A model generated the notes under the pieces. The model saw nothing but the letters and a program-made list of their open reading frames with translations, had not been told where the DNA came from and searched no databases. Positions 12,401 through 23,530 of a stretch of 64,000 bases of DNA are shown here, one piece after another (the stretch's first letter is position 1; each line of letters opens with the position of its first letter). The stretch is from Blasia pusilla (taxonomy: Eukaryota; Marchantiophyta; Marchantiopsida; Blasiales). Where the stretch lies: contig CM114272.1 of assembly GCA_050084515.1 (NCBI GenBank), positions 15,686,001-15,750,000 of the forward strand, written 5' to 3'. Position numbers and translations under genes: made by a program.

Positions 12401-13643
12401 GTGCCGACTTCTTTAACATACTACGCATTCGCAAGGTGCCTGAAAGCAGCAAACGAAATGCTGGAGCTAGTGCAAAGCTTGACCATCCACACTAATACTC
12501 TCGATACAACTTCGTCAAATTCTATCCGAGCTATTCTCGAGAGATCGCACATATTAGCCGCAAATATACCAACAGTTAATCATATCTCGCTAGTCTTCGG
12601 AAGTGTAGTAGGTTCCTTACCTTTGTTGTGGCTCGAAAGGCATCGATTGCAGACGCTTCCAACTCATAGACGGAATTTACCACCAGACCCCGAACGCCAT
12701 GATCCGGTGTCATTAGTGCTTGTCCCACTTTGTTGAAAGTACTGGGAGCACTAATTAAAGACATCGGTAGATCTCCAAAGTGAAGAGGGGGAAGACCCGT
12801 AGTCCCGACTGTTTCACTAGTTTTAATGAGTTTGTTGGCTCTTACTTGTAACACTCCTTGAGAAAAGAGGTCTGGACTCGCCTGCAGAAGCCGTCCGAAA
12901 ACTGCACCACTTGGGCTAAATAGGTACCTTGGGATCCCCAATTTCGACGCTACATCCTGCTCAAAAAACGAGATACCAGTGTTGATTATTATGCAGAACG
13001 TTTGTGACTAGCAATGGTAACGGACCGAACATTAATATGCAACTAAATGTTGCTATCCAGGTCATACATGAGCAGGAATGGAAACAGGATCGGAAGTAAC
13101 CAACGAGGATGTAGCTCTGGTTGTGCTCCGCTCAAAAACCAGGTTTGCGAGGCAACGAAGATTTATGGAGAATTTTGAGCGAGCGATACAAGCGTAGAAA
13201 GTTGAAGACAGGTCCTTAGTTACCTCTGTCCACTCAAGAAAAACATCTGCCATCATGCACGTCGGTCTTGGAACCCCTGCCAGTTGGTCGGCCAACAGCT
13301 TTTCCAAATATGGTTCAAACGCACGCTTGGTCCTCGCCAAAAATTCAATGATAGGGGCTTTCGAAACTGTGATTGCGTCCTGAAGAACAGAATCTTCGCT
13401 GCTGCCTCCCATGAGAGCTAGTCCTACCACATTGAAGCCAGGCCTTTGCAGCTCTTCTGGTGACAATTTCATACTGGCCAGATCATCTTCTAGAATAAGG
13501 AATGTTATAGTGATACCTTCGTCGGCGAGTAATTTAGCGAACTTGAACAAGGGAGGAGCGTGAGACTTAGGAAGCGGAATAATGAGCAAATGCAACGGAG
13601 GCTTCTCGTAGAGAGCCTTCATCTCATTGCCAATCTTGGCCAT
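9458..13643 (-). CDS. UDP-glycosyltransferase (family 1), four exons
   Basis: Likely transfers a sugar from a UDP-sugar to a small acceptor (flavonoid, hormone or similar), in the cytosol; the acceptor cannot be read from sequence. Inferred exons on the minus strand: 13643-13224, 12956-12621, 12335-11872 and 9692-9458, about 484 residues, the usual family length. Starting at ATG 13643, a hydrophobic strand is followed by PLPKSHAPPLFKFAKLL, which contains the catalytic-type His. Exon 1 ends FLEWTE and joins DVASKLGIPRYLF of exon 2. The C-terminal PSPG box (residues 359-402) is exactly 44 residues, W-V-P-Q at the start, H-C-G-W-N-S in the middle and E-Q at the end. Exon 4 (YLVDVVKVAMVVNRG... 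to FRNLVDELKSL) is the standard UGT tail. Exons 1-2 use GTAACT and GTAAGG donors; exon 3 uses a weaker GTTCGT. All phases agree, so the gene looks intact. Intron 3 (2.18 kb) holds a LINE fragment. Confidence 0.88.
9802..9832. repeat. 12-bp perfect inverted repeat inside UGT intron 3
   Basis: AATAGAAACGCG at 9802-9813 is the reverse complement of 9821-9832, with a 7-nt spacer. It lies in the large intron of the glycosyltransferase. No function is evident. Confidence 0.75.
10140..11080 (-). mobile_element. LINE-type reverse transcriptase fragment, degenerate
   Basis: Inside intron 3 of the glycosyltransferase, same strand as the gene. Minus-strand translation from about 11063 reads VILHTIRPSLEYGLTVWDANT then KQRDMLEAVQLNAF. 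This matches the C-terminal region of non-LTR reverse transcriptases (the usual R-x-x-LEYG-x-x-VWD followed by LE-x-VQL). Downstream in another frame comes ELGVEPLENRRGMAKLKW, also typical. Frameshifts and stops make it dead. The lower part (about 10200-10640) resembles 55320-55700, a second diverged copy. The start and end of the insertion are not defined. Confidence 0.6.
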
Positions 13644-15470
13644 CGCTTAACAGTCCGGCGATTCCACAGCGTCCCGGCCGTCAGTTGTGCGGCACGTAAT
13701 GATTCAGGACACATTCCACATCAGATCATATATGAAGGTATGTACTCAGAAAAACCCACAAAAACTACTTACATCGACGCCGGCATAGACGTCTAGAAAT
13801 TCACGTGCGCAGTTGAACGTAAAGGCCAGGAACATCTTCAACATTGTCTCGAAACTAGCTCAAATTGACTCCATAACGTCCATGGCAACTCCAGTCACTC
13901 GACAGAATCCTGAGGAGCACCGGCACCGCAAGTATCACAGAAAGCGACAGTATGAGTACCCCTGGGTGAAGATTTCCCGGCTGTGTTGCCGACATTGTGA
14001 AATGAAATGAGTTACCGGCATTTGTCACGTACCGGCCGGTAAGTGAGGCTCCGAATAATTGCGGGTTTGCCGGGGAATGGACGCTCAACATTGTTGGACC
14101 CAGTTCCCGGTGAAGGGGTATTCGTGTCCAACCGAAATACCTCCACGTCAGGTAAAACCAAGGACCTATGAGCAAGTGCCATATGTCGAGGAAGTATGGG
14201 TCATGGAATCTTGACCATTCATTTAAGGGTGCCGAAATCCGAAGGTGGGGAAGTGACTCGAGCAAAATCGAGCCGCGAGCATAGCTCGACCGAGGGCAGA
14301 TTTGGCGGAAGGGACCGCTGGGTAGTGCGGGGGGCGAATTCAGGGCAGGCATTTGCAGGCAACACCAATTTCGCCGAATGTGGTGAATTAAAACATTTAT
14401 AGATTTCCTAAACCCTTTATTATTTCTAATTTCCTTGAATTCGTGCATCTAGGTAAAATGAGGACTTAAGTTTGCTTAATATGCATCACAATCTCCCCCA
14501 CATCAATAGGTACACTCATCCATTCCACTCATTTTTTTATTGTGCAATTAACTCTCTTATTCCACCAAGAATCAACATATGAAGATAAAATTTTCTTGAT
14601 GTTTATTTCACACTTCTTCTCGACATCTCCGGCGCGCTATGGCTTACAATTGATTCACTTACAGTCAACTTCCAAAGACGTCTTCGTGGTTGGACATTCA
14701 AATATTGTCTCAGATGTACTTGCATTACAGACGGGAGAAAAGTTTTATTCTTGATTCGTAAAGAAACGTTGTTATTGTGAGTCGCGTAGTCGTCCTTTGG
14801 AAAAACCTCATGATGAAATCCTTGCAAGCGCGGGAGTCACTAATCAACGATTTTGTGATGAACATGTGCACGTATGATAGCCAGTGCATGGAATTAAATG
14901 AGTTTGTCGTGACATGTCGTGCCTGGTCACTTATGTGTGGGGAAAGTGAAGAACGAGGTTGCCTTCACCTCAGCGATATTTGAATGCACACTGAAGGTTA
15001 TGTGTTTAGTTTCAAAATCTATGAAAATGGAACTTAAGTTCTAATTATGTCTAAAGTCTTTATCTTGCAACCGTAGTGTCAAGGCTTCGGCCTTGATCTT
15101 CCTTATGAGGAAAATTGTATAGTTAGTTATAAGAATTAAAGTGTTGATGTGGGTGAAGTCCTCCTGACCGCGGGAAATCAAACATTATAGATTATGAAAT
15201 AAACTTATCTACAGCCCATATACAATGGTAGCACCAGAAGTTCGAATGTGGCGTGCCTCCATAGATGGATTAGAGAAAGGACAGACTTTGCAAAGGTTTG
15301 TCCGTTGGGCCACGGGAAAACAACATGGAAATAAGTATAATCAGTGTGTTGGGAGGCCACCTCCTTGGTGGGTCTTTGTCTTCAATGTGGTTGCAAGAAG
15401 TCAGGAACAAGTCCCAAGTCCTCTTCACCTAAGAAACAGAAGAGAAAACAAACTAGTTTAGCATCAACTG
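13644..15470. other. 5' flank of the UGT gene; one doubtful ORF
   Basis: I see no TATA box close upstream of the UGT start. A minus-strand ORF (14448-13855) contains, from an ATG at 13995, a convincing signal-anchor-like stretch (GVLILSLSVILAVPVLL) but no recognisable domain after it. It could be an upstream exon or chance, and I do not call it a gene. A 7-bp stem with a TTCG loop lies at 15079-15096. The rest appears empty. Confidence 0.4.
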
Positions 15471-15476
15471 GAATAT

Positions 15477-15821
15477 GTTCGCAAAAGGACTTGTTTTGGC
15501 TACGCATGAGCTCCATCCAACGGAATCGAATCTTAAGAGCCAATTGAACATCATTTGGAAGTCTAGTTCCGAATGAGTTCCAATCTACTGCCTATCCTAC
15601 AAGATTCTGGAAAGTCCTCTTAGCAATAGCTCTATACTAGCCCGCAGAAGGAGCTGTTATGAAAACCACTTCAAATGGGATCTGAAGAGACAATTGAACA
15701 CCGATTTTCTACTTCCAAATGAGCTCCAAACCACTAGCTATCCTCCTTATATTTGAAAGGTCCTCTTGGCGATAGCCATATATTTTCTCGCAGAAGGACC
15801 TGGTCCAGCTATGCAACAGCT
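15477..15821. repeat. ~160-bp tandem repeat, left part
   Basis: Imperfect units recur with shared blocks: TTAAGAGCC...GAACA, ATTTGGAA(G/C)TCTAGTTCC(G/A)AATGA, TATCCT...AAAGTCCTCTTGGCGATAGC and CGCAGAAGGA. One unit runs from about 15520 to 15680 and another from about 15680 to 15820, with the tail of an earlier unit before 15520. The array resumes beyond the LTR at 16458, so the LTR inserted into it. Confidence 0.75.
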
Positions 15822-16457
15822 TCTCACGTCTTTTAGGATAGATGGGTGAGATCTAGTAGAGCGCCTATATGAGTAGTGGAGTACAGGCTCAGTAGGTCGA
15901 GGATGACCTGTTGAGGCCCTGAGAGAGTAGGTTTCCCTTTCGTTTCGGCTTATTTGGAGCCATATTGAGGAACTTACTATTTTAGGTAAGTACCATTTTG
16001 AGTATTTGATCGACTTTATATTTTTGGTAAGTGGCCCTTGACCTCGTACATCAGGTCAAGAGCCAAGGAGGTGACTTGGGAACATAGGTTACCATGGAGA
16101 GAGCTTGGGAGAGGGCCGGGGTATACCTCAAGGAGTGAGAGCTTGAGAGCTCATTCTCTTTTTGTTGAACCTCTTGGCATGAGGCGGCGGAGCTATGGTC
16201 TTGCTTGCCTTGTGTGTGTAACCCAAGCCTCTCATTAGGAGAGTGGGTTTGGTTTGACATTGAGAGAGATATGTGAGAGTGCACACATGTGAGAACTATG
16301 GTGTTGTGAAAGAGATTGGATCTTATTTTTTTGGAGATATTTTGGTACTTCTTGTCTTATTGTTTGGATGTCATGAGTTAGCATAGGATCGTGCGTGTTT
16401 GTGTGTGTGTTTGGTGATAACAGTGTATATTGTGTAGCGATGTGTATATGCACGACA
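15822..16457 (+). mobile_element. solo LTR (gypsy family of the 34.9-44.9 kb element)
   Basis: It begins TCTCACGTCTTTTAGGAT and ends CACGACA, flanked by AGCT on both sides (15818-15821 and 16458-16461), a short target duplication. It is collinear with 44273-44862 and with the joined halves 34874-35352 plus 44144-44270. No internal region is present, so it is a solo LTR left by LTR-LTR recombination, or a short non-autonomous relative. Confidence 0.85.
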
Positions 16458-16702
16458 AGCTCCTATCGATGGAATCGGGTTTTGGGAGGCATTTGGAACT
16501 CTAGCTCCAAATGAGATCCGACCAGCCGCTTATCCTCCAAGATTTTGGAAAGTCCTCTTGGCGATAGCCCCACAGTAGCACCCGGAAGGAGTTAATCCGG
16601 AAATGGCTAGGAAGAGGAACTTAAGAGCCGATCGAACAGCGATTTGGAACTCTAGTTCCAAATGAACTTTGACCCACCGCCTATAGTCCTTGTATGGAAA
16701 TA
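16458..16702. repeat. ~160-bp tandem repeat, right part
   Basis: This continues the array at 15477-15821 after the solo LTR. The blocks ATTTGGAACTCTAGCTCCAAATGA (near 16491) and ATTTGGAACTCTAGTTCCAAATGA (near 16651) are 160 bp apart. The array is then cut by the gypsy element that begins at 16703. Confidence 0.75.
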
Positions 16703-17734
16703 TGTCGCGACCCTCATAACCAAACAAGACCAAATACGCGCCAAGCGAAACATCAGAACTCAAAGGAACTCACGCCGCGAGGTTTGCGCTTTGGAGAGGC
16801 GTTTGGAAGGGTCTCTTGGAAAAGTCTAAGAGACGAAACGCGGAACAGAGTTGTGCGTTTCATGCATTAGTGGTCGCGACCAGGAAACCTAGACCAAACG
16901 CGAGCCGAGACTTGAGATGAGTTGAGTCTTGGAGGTTGGTTGCCAAAGAGGTGAGGACCAGTTTGGAACACGACTAGCGTTTGGGAGAATCTGACTGTGT
17001 TTAGGACCATAACGTTGAGCTCCAAGATGCGTTTGGGACAAGTAAGGGCGCGTTGGAAAGCTGATCTTGAGACGCTTCCAACGCACTAAAGATCTCAGAA
17101 AACGCATAAGTACATGCTGAGATATTGGCCGAAAACGATTCAGAGAGCAATCGGGTTGAGGGCCAATTGGAGGGGCCCGGGTGTCTTTCCCTAAATGTAG
17201 GGGGCCCCGGAGATCCCCAGAAGTACTAGTAAGGGGAGTACCTTCTCTGAGATGTCTCGGGAAACGAAACCCCACTTTGGGCGCCAAACGGCGTTTTAGA
17301 GGCACGGGATGAAACGGGAGTTTGGCGCGGAAACCCGAAACCCAAACGTGATCCAAGGGAGTGGACTTTGTACGCCACACTTGGATTCCAACCCAAGATT
17401 CATTTCGTGCGAGTCTTGGTAAGGAACTCATTGGATGTTCATCGGACAGTTGGAACCGCTAGGCGCGAAACGTCGTTTCAGGTTCGTGAACCGACCAGAA
17501 AGTCTGTCCCAAGTCTTTCGAGACTTGCCCGTGTTGCAAACCGCGAAACTAGGAAGGTTGAGCTTGAAGAGAGAGTCCGAGACGAGAACTCGGAAAGTTA
17601 TCCCGCTGATTGATCCAAGACCCGACTAACCGAAGTGCGTGTTTGGATGCAAATCAGCCTTGAGAGCGTGACCTACTGAACGCACGCTTCCGCAACAAAC
17701 AAGATTAACGTTCAAGGAGAGTAGGCGCACGACA
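16703..17734 (+). mobile_element. 5' LTR of Ty3/gypsy chromovirus
   Basis: 1032 bp, starting TGTCGCGACCCTCATAACC and ending CGCACGACA, so the ends form a TGTCG/CGACA inverted repeat. The first ~440 bp recur at 23124-23527 as the 3' LTR. The end is fixed by the primer-binding site two bases downstream. It contains GCGCGTTGGAAAGCT near 17049, also present at 26146-26160. Confidence 0.88.
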
Positions 17735-17736
17735 CG

Positions 17737-17754
17737 TGGTATAAGAGCAATTCC
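17737..17754 (+). promoter_or_regulatory. primer-binding site, initiator tRNA-Met type
   Basis: TGGTATAAGAGCAATTCC lies two bases after the 5' LTR end. It matches the plant tRNA-iMet primer-binding site (TGGTATCAGAGC) with one change in the first 11 bases, and minus-strand cDNA synthesis would start here. Confidence 0.8.
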
Positions 17755-17886
17755 TTGATGAGCGTGAACTTGGGGTCGTTGAAGATCTGGACGTTTGGGG
17801 AGAGCTCAAGGTAGCCGGAAGACCGCGACCCCGAGGAGGAACGCAAGAGGCGAGGAGGAGATCTGAGAAAAGGCGACGACTCGCAA

Positions 17887-20800
17887 ATGGCGACCAAGGG
17901 CAAAGAACCGAAGAAACCGGGAGTCAAAGCAAAGAAGCCAAGAGACGAATCAATGACGGACCGAGAGCCGGAGGTGGAATTTGCGACTCCCGAAGTGCCG
18001 AGTCCCAGACATGAGGATGTTCCAACCAAAAATCTTTCCGCGGGACCTTCGGGTCCAAACTTAAACGATCCGGCCTTTTATACCCAAATGATGGGATTGA
18101 TGAAGGTGATGGCGGACCAGATGGCGGACCAGATGGCTGAACAGAGCAAGGTGATATCGGAATTCAAGTCAAATGGAGCCTCTAGTTCTGGCAAGAAGCT
18201 TTGTAAGACTAATTTGCCAACGCCATTCACAGGAATGGGGCGTTCTCGGAAAGTGAGCGAGTTTCTAACGGAACTCGAACTCTATTTCGAGGCGCAAAAG
18301 GCAGATGAACAAGACAAGGTGACTGTAGCGGTCACGTTTCTGAAGGATCACGCTCTCCATTGGTGGACGGCTCACCGCAAAGAACATCTAGGTCGTGGGA
18401 AAACGTTGAGTTGGGAAGATTTCAAGGAGTTGATTGGGAACCGATTCACTCCGGAATATCAAGAGTACCGCGATGGCATGGAGGTGGTGAGGTTGCGCCA
18501 GAGTGGATCACTTGGCACTTATGTGCGAGAGTTTAGTGTGCTCATGAGTGCACTTTCCACGGATAAACATACTAAAAAGGTGATCTTCCTAAGTGGGCTC
18601 AAATCGAGTGCCGAGAAGGCTCTCTTTCGTATGCCTCACATCCCAGATACGTGCGCGGATCTCTTGAGACTAGCCGAGCGGATTGGGGACGATGAAGTCC
18701 AACACCCGAAACCCTTTGAGACAAAAAGTTTTTCTAAGTTACAGAAGAACAAAGGGACATCCAAGAGGGTTTGGAATGGGGGTGAGCGTGACCACGGAGG
18801 ATCTCCTGCCTCAGCGGCGAAACGAGTGGAACTCAATGCGAAGCCAAAGGGGCCGCCGTTTACGAAGTCAACGCATGCCAAAGTGATTTGCTACAATTGT
18901 GGCAAACCCGGGCATATGGCTAAGGAATGTGTTAGGCCCAAGGTCAATAAACCGAGTATGATTGCATTTGCCGCTAAGCATTTATCGGAGGGAGATCTAG
19001 ATACATCTCTACAAGTCACCAAGAGAACGCCCAATTTGGTTTACCTAGGATCCAAGATCGCTAATCGCAATGTGATGTTGCTCGTTGATACAGGTGCTTC
19101 GCACTCATTCTTGAGTCCGAGAATCGTAAAAACGTTGGGAGTGCCAACCACCAAGGCGGATGAACCCATTAGGGTAGGATTCGCGGGAGGCAAGTCCCAC
19201 CAGACATCAGATCTGGTTTTAGGGCTAGTTGTGAGATGCGGAGTATTTGAGTTGAAGGAGAATTTTACAGTTTGCGAGATGGACGGTATCGACGGAGTCT
19301 TGGGGAACACGTTCTTGGATGCGTATGAGGTGGAACTGAGGCAGAGACCTTTGAGGTTGAGCGTCTTGGTTAACGGCAAACGGACGGACGTCAGATTGGT
19401 TCGTGAGGTGCCTAGAAAGACGGAGTTGGTGAACGCCATCACAAGGACGAGTTTGGGCGAGTTAGAGGAAGGATTCCTTTGCTTGATGAGACGAGTAGAG
19501 GATGATGCAAGCGCGAGATGCAGAGATCAGAACTCAGCTTCAAGGGGGATCCCTGAAACACTCAAGAGAGTTGTGAAAGAATTTGAAGATGTGTTGACTA
19601 AGGAGCTTCCGACTGAGTTGCCACCACATAGGGCGGTTGATCATAAGATTGAGGTGATACCAGGATCTCAACCACCCTCAAAGGCACCATATAGGTTGAA
19701 TCAAGAGGAACTTGCTGAGTTGAAGAAACAATTGGGTGAACTCCTAGAGAGGGGTTACATCCAAACAAGAAAGTCACCTTATGGGGCGCCCATCCTCTTT
19801 GTCAAGAAGAAGGATGGGAAGTTGAGACTCTGTGTTGATTATCGGGCGCTGAATAAAGTGACGATAAGGAATAACTATCCTCTACCGAGGATGGATGACC
19901 TCTTTGATCGATTGTCGGGTGCCAAGTATTTCAGCCGGAATGACCTGAAATTAGGATATTATCAGATTCGGATTGCCGAAGCGGATGTAGAGAAGACTGC
20001 CTGTAGGACGAGATACGGTTTGTTCGAGTTTGTAGTAATGCCTTTCGGTCTTTGTAATGCGCCTCCGACGTTTACCACTTTGATGAACTCCATCTTTCAC
20101 AAGGAGACGGATGAGTTTGTGATCATCTATATAGATGACATACTCATCTATTCGAAAACACTAGAGGAGCACGCTCGACATTTGAAGACGGTGTTTGAGA
20201 AACTTAGGGCAAACAAGCTGTATGTGAATGCGGATAAGAGTGAGTTTGGTTTGACGAAGATCAAGTTCTTGGGGCATGTGGTTAGTGCGGATGGAGTGAG
20301 TCCAGACATGGAAAAGGTGAGCGCGATTGCCGAATGGGAACCGCCTTCCACGGTGAAGGGGATGAGAAGGTTCATCGGGGCTGTCCAGTTTTATCGGACA
20401 TACGTGAAGAACTTTTTGGGCATAGTGAAACCTCTCACGGATTGGACCGCAAAGTTTGCCAATACTACATGGACCGAGGAAGTGGATAAAGCGTTTAATC
20501 GAGTCAAAGAGATCCTCTCGCAGGAACCAGTTCTGAAGCTGCCGGAGTTTGAACAACCGTTCGAGGTGCACACGGATGCTAGTGATTTCGCAATTGCAGG
20601 AATATTGGTGCAAAAAGGGAGACCTGTAGCATACGAAAGCAAGAAGCTTACCGACACCGAAAGGAGATGGCCTACTCATGAGAAAGAGTTGTTTGCGGTG
20701 GTTCATTGCTTGAGGAAGTGGCGTCACTATTTGGGACTTCACAGGACTCGAGTATTCACCGATAACATATCGCTCAAGTATTTTGAGACCCAGGATCGTG

Positions 20801-22428
20801 TGGCGCCAAAACAACTTCGGTGGCATGATACCTTGGCGTTGATGAATGTGGAGCTAATCCACAAGCCGGGGAAAGACAATGTCATTCCAGATGCGTTAAG
20901 TCGCAGGGATGTACACATGCCATCGACGACACAAGTGTTGAGAGCAATGTTCCCTAATGAAACAGACCTGGAAAGAAGGATTCGTGAAGGATACATGAAG
21001 GATGAGCAAGCGAGGGAGTACCTTGGGAAGTTAAAGCGGGGCGAGAAGGTGGCCAATCTGAGTTTGAGACACGGCTTGCTAAGGTTTAAGCAGAGCAGGA
21101 TCTATGTAGGCCAAGGCAAGCTACGGACCAAGGTGTTTGTGGAATGTCATGATGGACCTTTGGCGGGACACAAAGGGGAGAAATCCACTCTTGTTGTTTT
21201 GTCTAAGAGGTTCTTCTGGCCCAACATGAAGGAAGATGTTGCTCAATATGTGAAAACATGCGTGACCTGCCAGGCAAATCGCGTGTCTTATGCGAAGAAA
21301 CAAGGTTTACTTCATCCTTTGCCAACCCCGGAGGTACCCTTGCAAAGCATTAGCATGGATTTCATTACGAGTCTTCCAGAATCTGAGGGATACAACGCTA
21401 TACTTGTGATAGTTGATCGGTTTAGCAAGTTGGGGAGGTTTGTGCCGACGAGAGAGTCTGCGACGGCCTACACGACTTCCCGACTATTCCTGGATGGTTG
21501 GTGGCGTGCGCACGGATTGCCTAGGAGCATTGTGTCCGATCGGGATCCGAAATTTACCAGTGCCTTTTGGAAACATCTATTCAGGAGGTTCCGGACCAAA
21601 CTCAGCTTTAGTACGGCCTTCCATCCTCAAACGGATGGGCAAACGGAAAAAGTAAACTCGGTCGTAAACCAGTACTTACGGAATTACGTGAGTGCGGACC
21701 AAAGAGATTGGGCCAAGTGGTTAAGTATGGCTGAGTATTGTTACAACTCGACTAAGCATTCTGCAATCGGAGAATCTCCGTTTCTTCTTGCGTATCAAAG
21801 AGAACCAGAAGGTCCTCTTGACTTAGCTCTTTCGAAGGGATATACATCGACACACACTCGTCAAGCAATGGCGGAATGTTTGTTAGTGGAAATGGAGGAA
21901 CGAAAAGAGCGAGCGAGAGAAAGTCTCGCCAAGGCTCAACTAAGGTACGTAAAGCATGCTAACAAAAGTTGACGCCAGGTGAGTTTCCAAGTTGGGGAAC
22001 AAGTGTGGTTGAGTGTTAAGAATCTCACTCTTCCGAAGGAATTGTCCGCGAAATTGTCAGCCAAGTATACTGGACCGTATGTGATCAAGGCAAAGCCGTT
22101 TGAGGATGTATACACGTTGGAGCTGCCAAACGAGTTCAAGATTCACCCGACTTTCCATGTGTCATTATTGAAGAAGTATCTTCAAGACAATGTGCGTCCG
22201 GAGCGAAGGAGGATGTTGAGACCACAACCGGTCATCAGAAATGAGGAACCAGAGTTCGAGGTTGAGACCATTCTGCGTTCCAGACGTAGGGCCACCAAGT
22301 ACGAGTACTTGGTCAAGTGGAAAGGCTATCATGTGAAAGAGGCGACTTGGATTGCGGAGGCGGATGTAGAACATGTGCAAGAAGCATTGCGTGACTTCAG
22401 ATGGATGCAAGAAAGGCACGTGCGTTAG
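17887..22428 (+). CDS. Ty3/gypsy chromovirus gag-pol polyprotein (one in-frame stop)
   Basis: One frame of 1513 codons from ATG 17887, broken only by TGA at 21970-21972 (probably CGA before, since CGC follows). Gag includes the LTELELYFEAQ and FLKDHALHWW capsid segments. The CCHC zinc knuckle is at residues 335-348, the protease D-T-G-A-S starts at 401, and the reverse transcriptase Y-I-D-D is at 748-751. The RNase H first Asp is at 897 (HTDAS). The integrase has an HHCC finger, then D1158, D1218 and E1254 (D-D-35-E). After the stop come an SH3-like GP-Y/F segment (KYTGPYVI) and a chromodomain (about residues 1457-1505: YLVKWKGY, ATWIAE), which steers integration toward marked heterochromatin. 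This order and the chromodomain define plant chromoviruses. With so little decay the insertion must be fairly young. One base change would separate it from an uninterrupted polyprotein; whether it is expressed is unknown. Confidence 0.95.
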
Positions 22429-23104
22429 TACATGGTGAAGCAATGGACATAACTTGTGACCGGAAAGCTTGGGCCGATAACTCGTTGTAACTAGAAAGGT
22501 TTAGTTGTTGCAATAAAGAAGACATGGATTTGGAGATTCGATGCTTGTATTGTAATTTTGAGTTTGGTTGTGCAAGGCAATGAGTAGTTCTTCATATGCT
22601 TAGGATGTAAGTCAAGGAGACCAAACAATGAGTATTTGAGGTGAGAGCTTGTATTCAGATAAGGCATCTAGATCAGGACCAAGTGTTGAAGTACTAGCAT
22701 TTGGGCTCGCCCTAACGTCGGCGGGGCAGATGAGTCTGTCTTGGGGTTTGTGGTGATCTCATTCATGTTTCATGACTGAACTTAGTGACGCGCCTAGGTG
22801 GAATACAAGTGACCCAAAAGTAGTACGAGTTGGCTAGGTAGACGGGCGGTTGTTTACAAATAGTGAGTGAAGTGTTAGGTTGCAGACTTAGTGAGCTTAT
22901 TTTGATAGTTAGATTAGTTTGGCAGAACTAGTCTAGGCTCATCAGAAAGCGAGAAGCTAATAAGTCTAAGTGCTGCAAGCGACAAACCTAAGACTTAAGC
23001 CAAAAAGAGGAATTGCGGGTTAGCTACCAGAATGCGATTCTGTGTTAAGAGGTCGGCTTCCCATAACTTAACATCAATAAGGTTTGCATTGATGAGGACA
23101 TCAA

Positions 23105-23123
23105 CCTTCTAAGGAGGGGTGAG
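23105..23123 (+). promoter_or_regulatory. polypurine tract of the chromovirus
   Basis: AAGGAGGGGTGAG lies directly before the TGTCGCGACC start of the 3' LTR. It primes plus-strand DNA synthesis in LTR elements, and its position supports the LTR boundary. Confidence 0.75.
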
Positions 23124-23530
23124 TGTCGCGACCCTCATAACCAAACAACACCAAATACGCGCCAAGCGAAACATCAGAACTCAAAGGACCTCACGCCGCG
23201 AGGTTTGCGCTTTGGAGAGGTGTTTGGAAGAGTCTCTTGGAAAAGTCTAAGAGACGAAACGCGGAACAGAGTTGTGCGTTTCATGCGTTAGTGGTCGCGA
23301 CCAGGAAACCTAGACCAAACGCGAGCCGAGACTTGAGATGAGTTGAGTCTTGGAGGTTGGTTGCCAAAGAGGTGAGAACCAGTTTGGAACACGACTAGCG
23401 TTTGGGAGAATCTGACTGTGTTTAGGACCATAACGTTGAGATCCAAGATGCATTCAAGACAAGTAAGATCCCAACGCACTAAAGATCTCAGCAAACGCAT
23501 AAGTACATGCTGAGATATTGGCCGAAAACA
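23124..23530 (+). mobile_element. 3' LTR of the chromovirus, truncated
   Basis: It matches the first ~437 bp of the 5' LTR but lacks an internal segment of ~35 bp containing GCGCGTTGGAAAGCT, and stops at GGCCGAAAACA. The last ~600 bp found in the 5' LTR are missing. The next bases belong to an antisense gag of a different gypsy family, so a deletion or nested event removed the end, and no target duplication can be checked. Confidence 0.85.

Noticed and set aside
13855-14448. 197-residue minus ORF with a hydrophobic segment upstream of the UGT
   Set aside because: A signal-anchor-like stretch is visible but nothing else matches a family, and there is no supporting splice pattern. Mentioned only in the flank entry.
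20161-20826. 221-residue minus ORF inside the chromovirus pol
   Set aside because: Shadow frame of the well-supported reverse transcriptase and RNase H on the plus strand.
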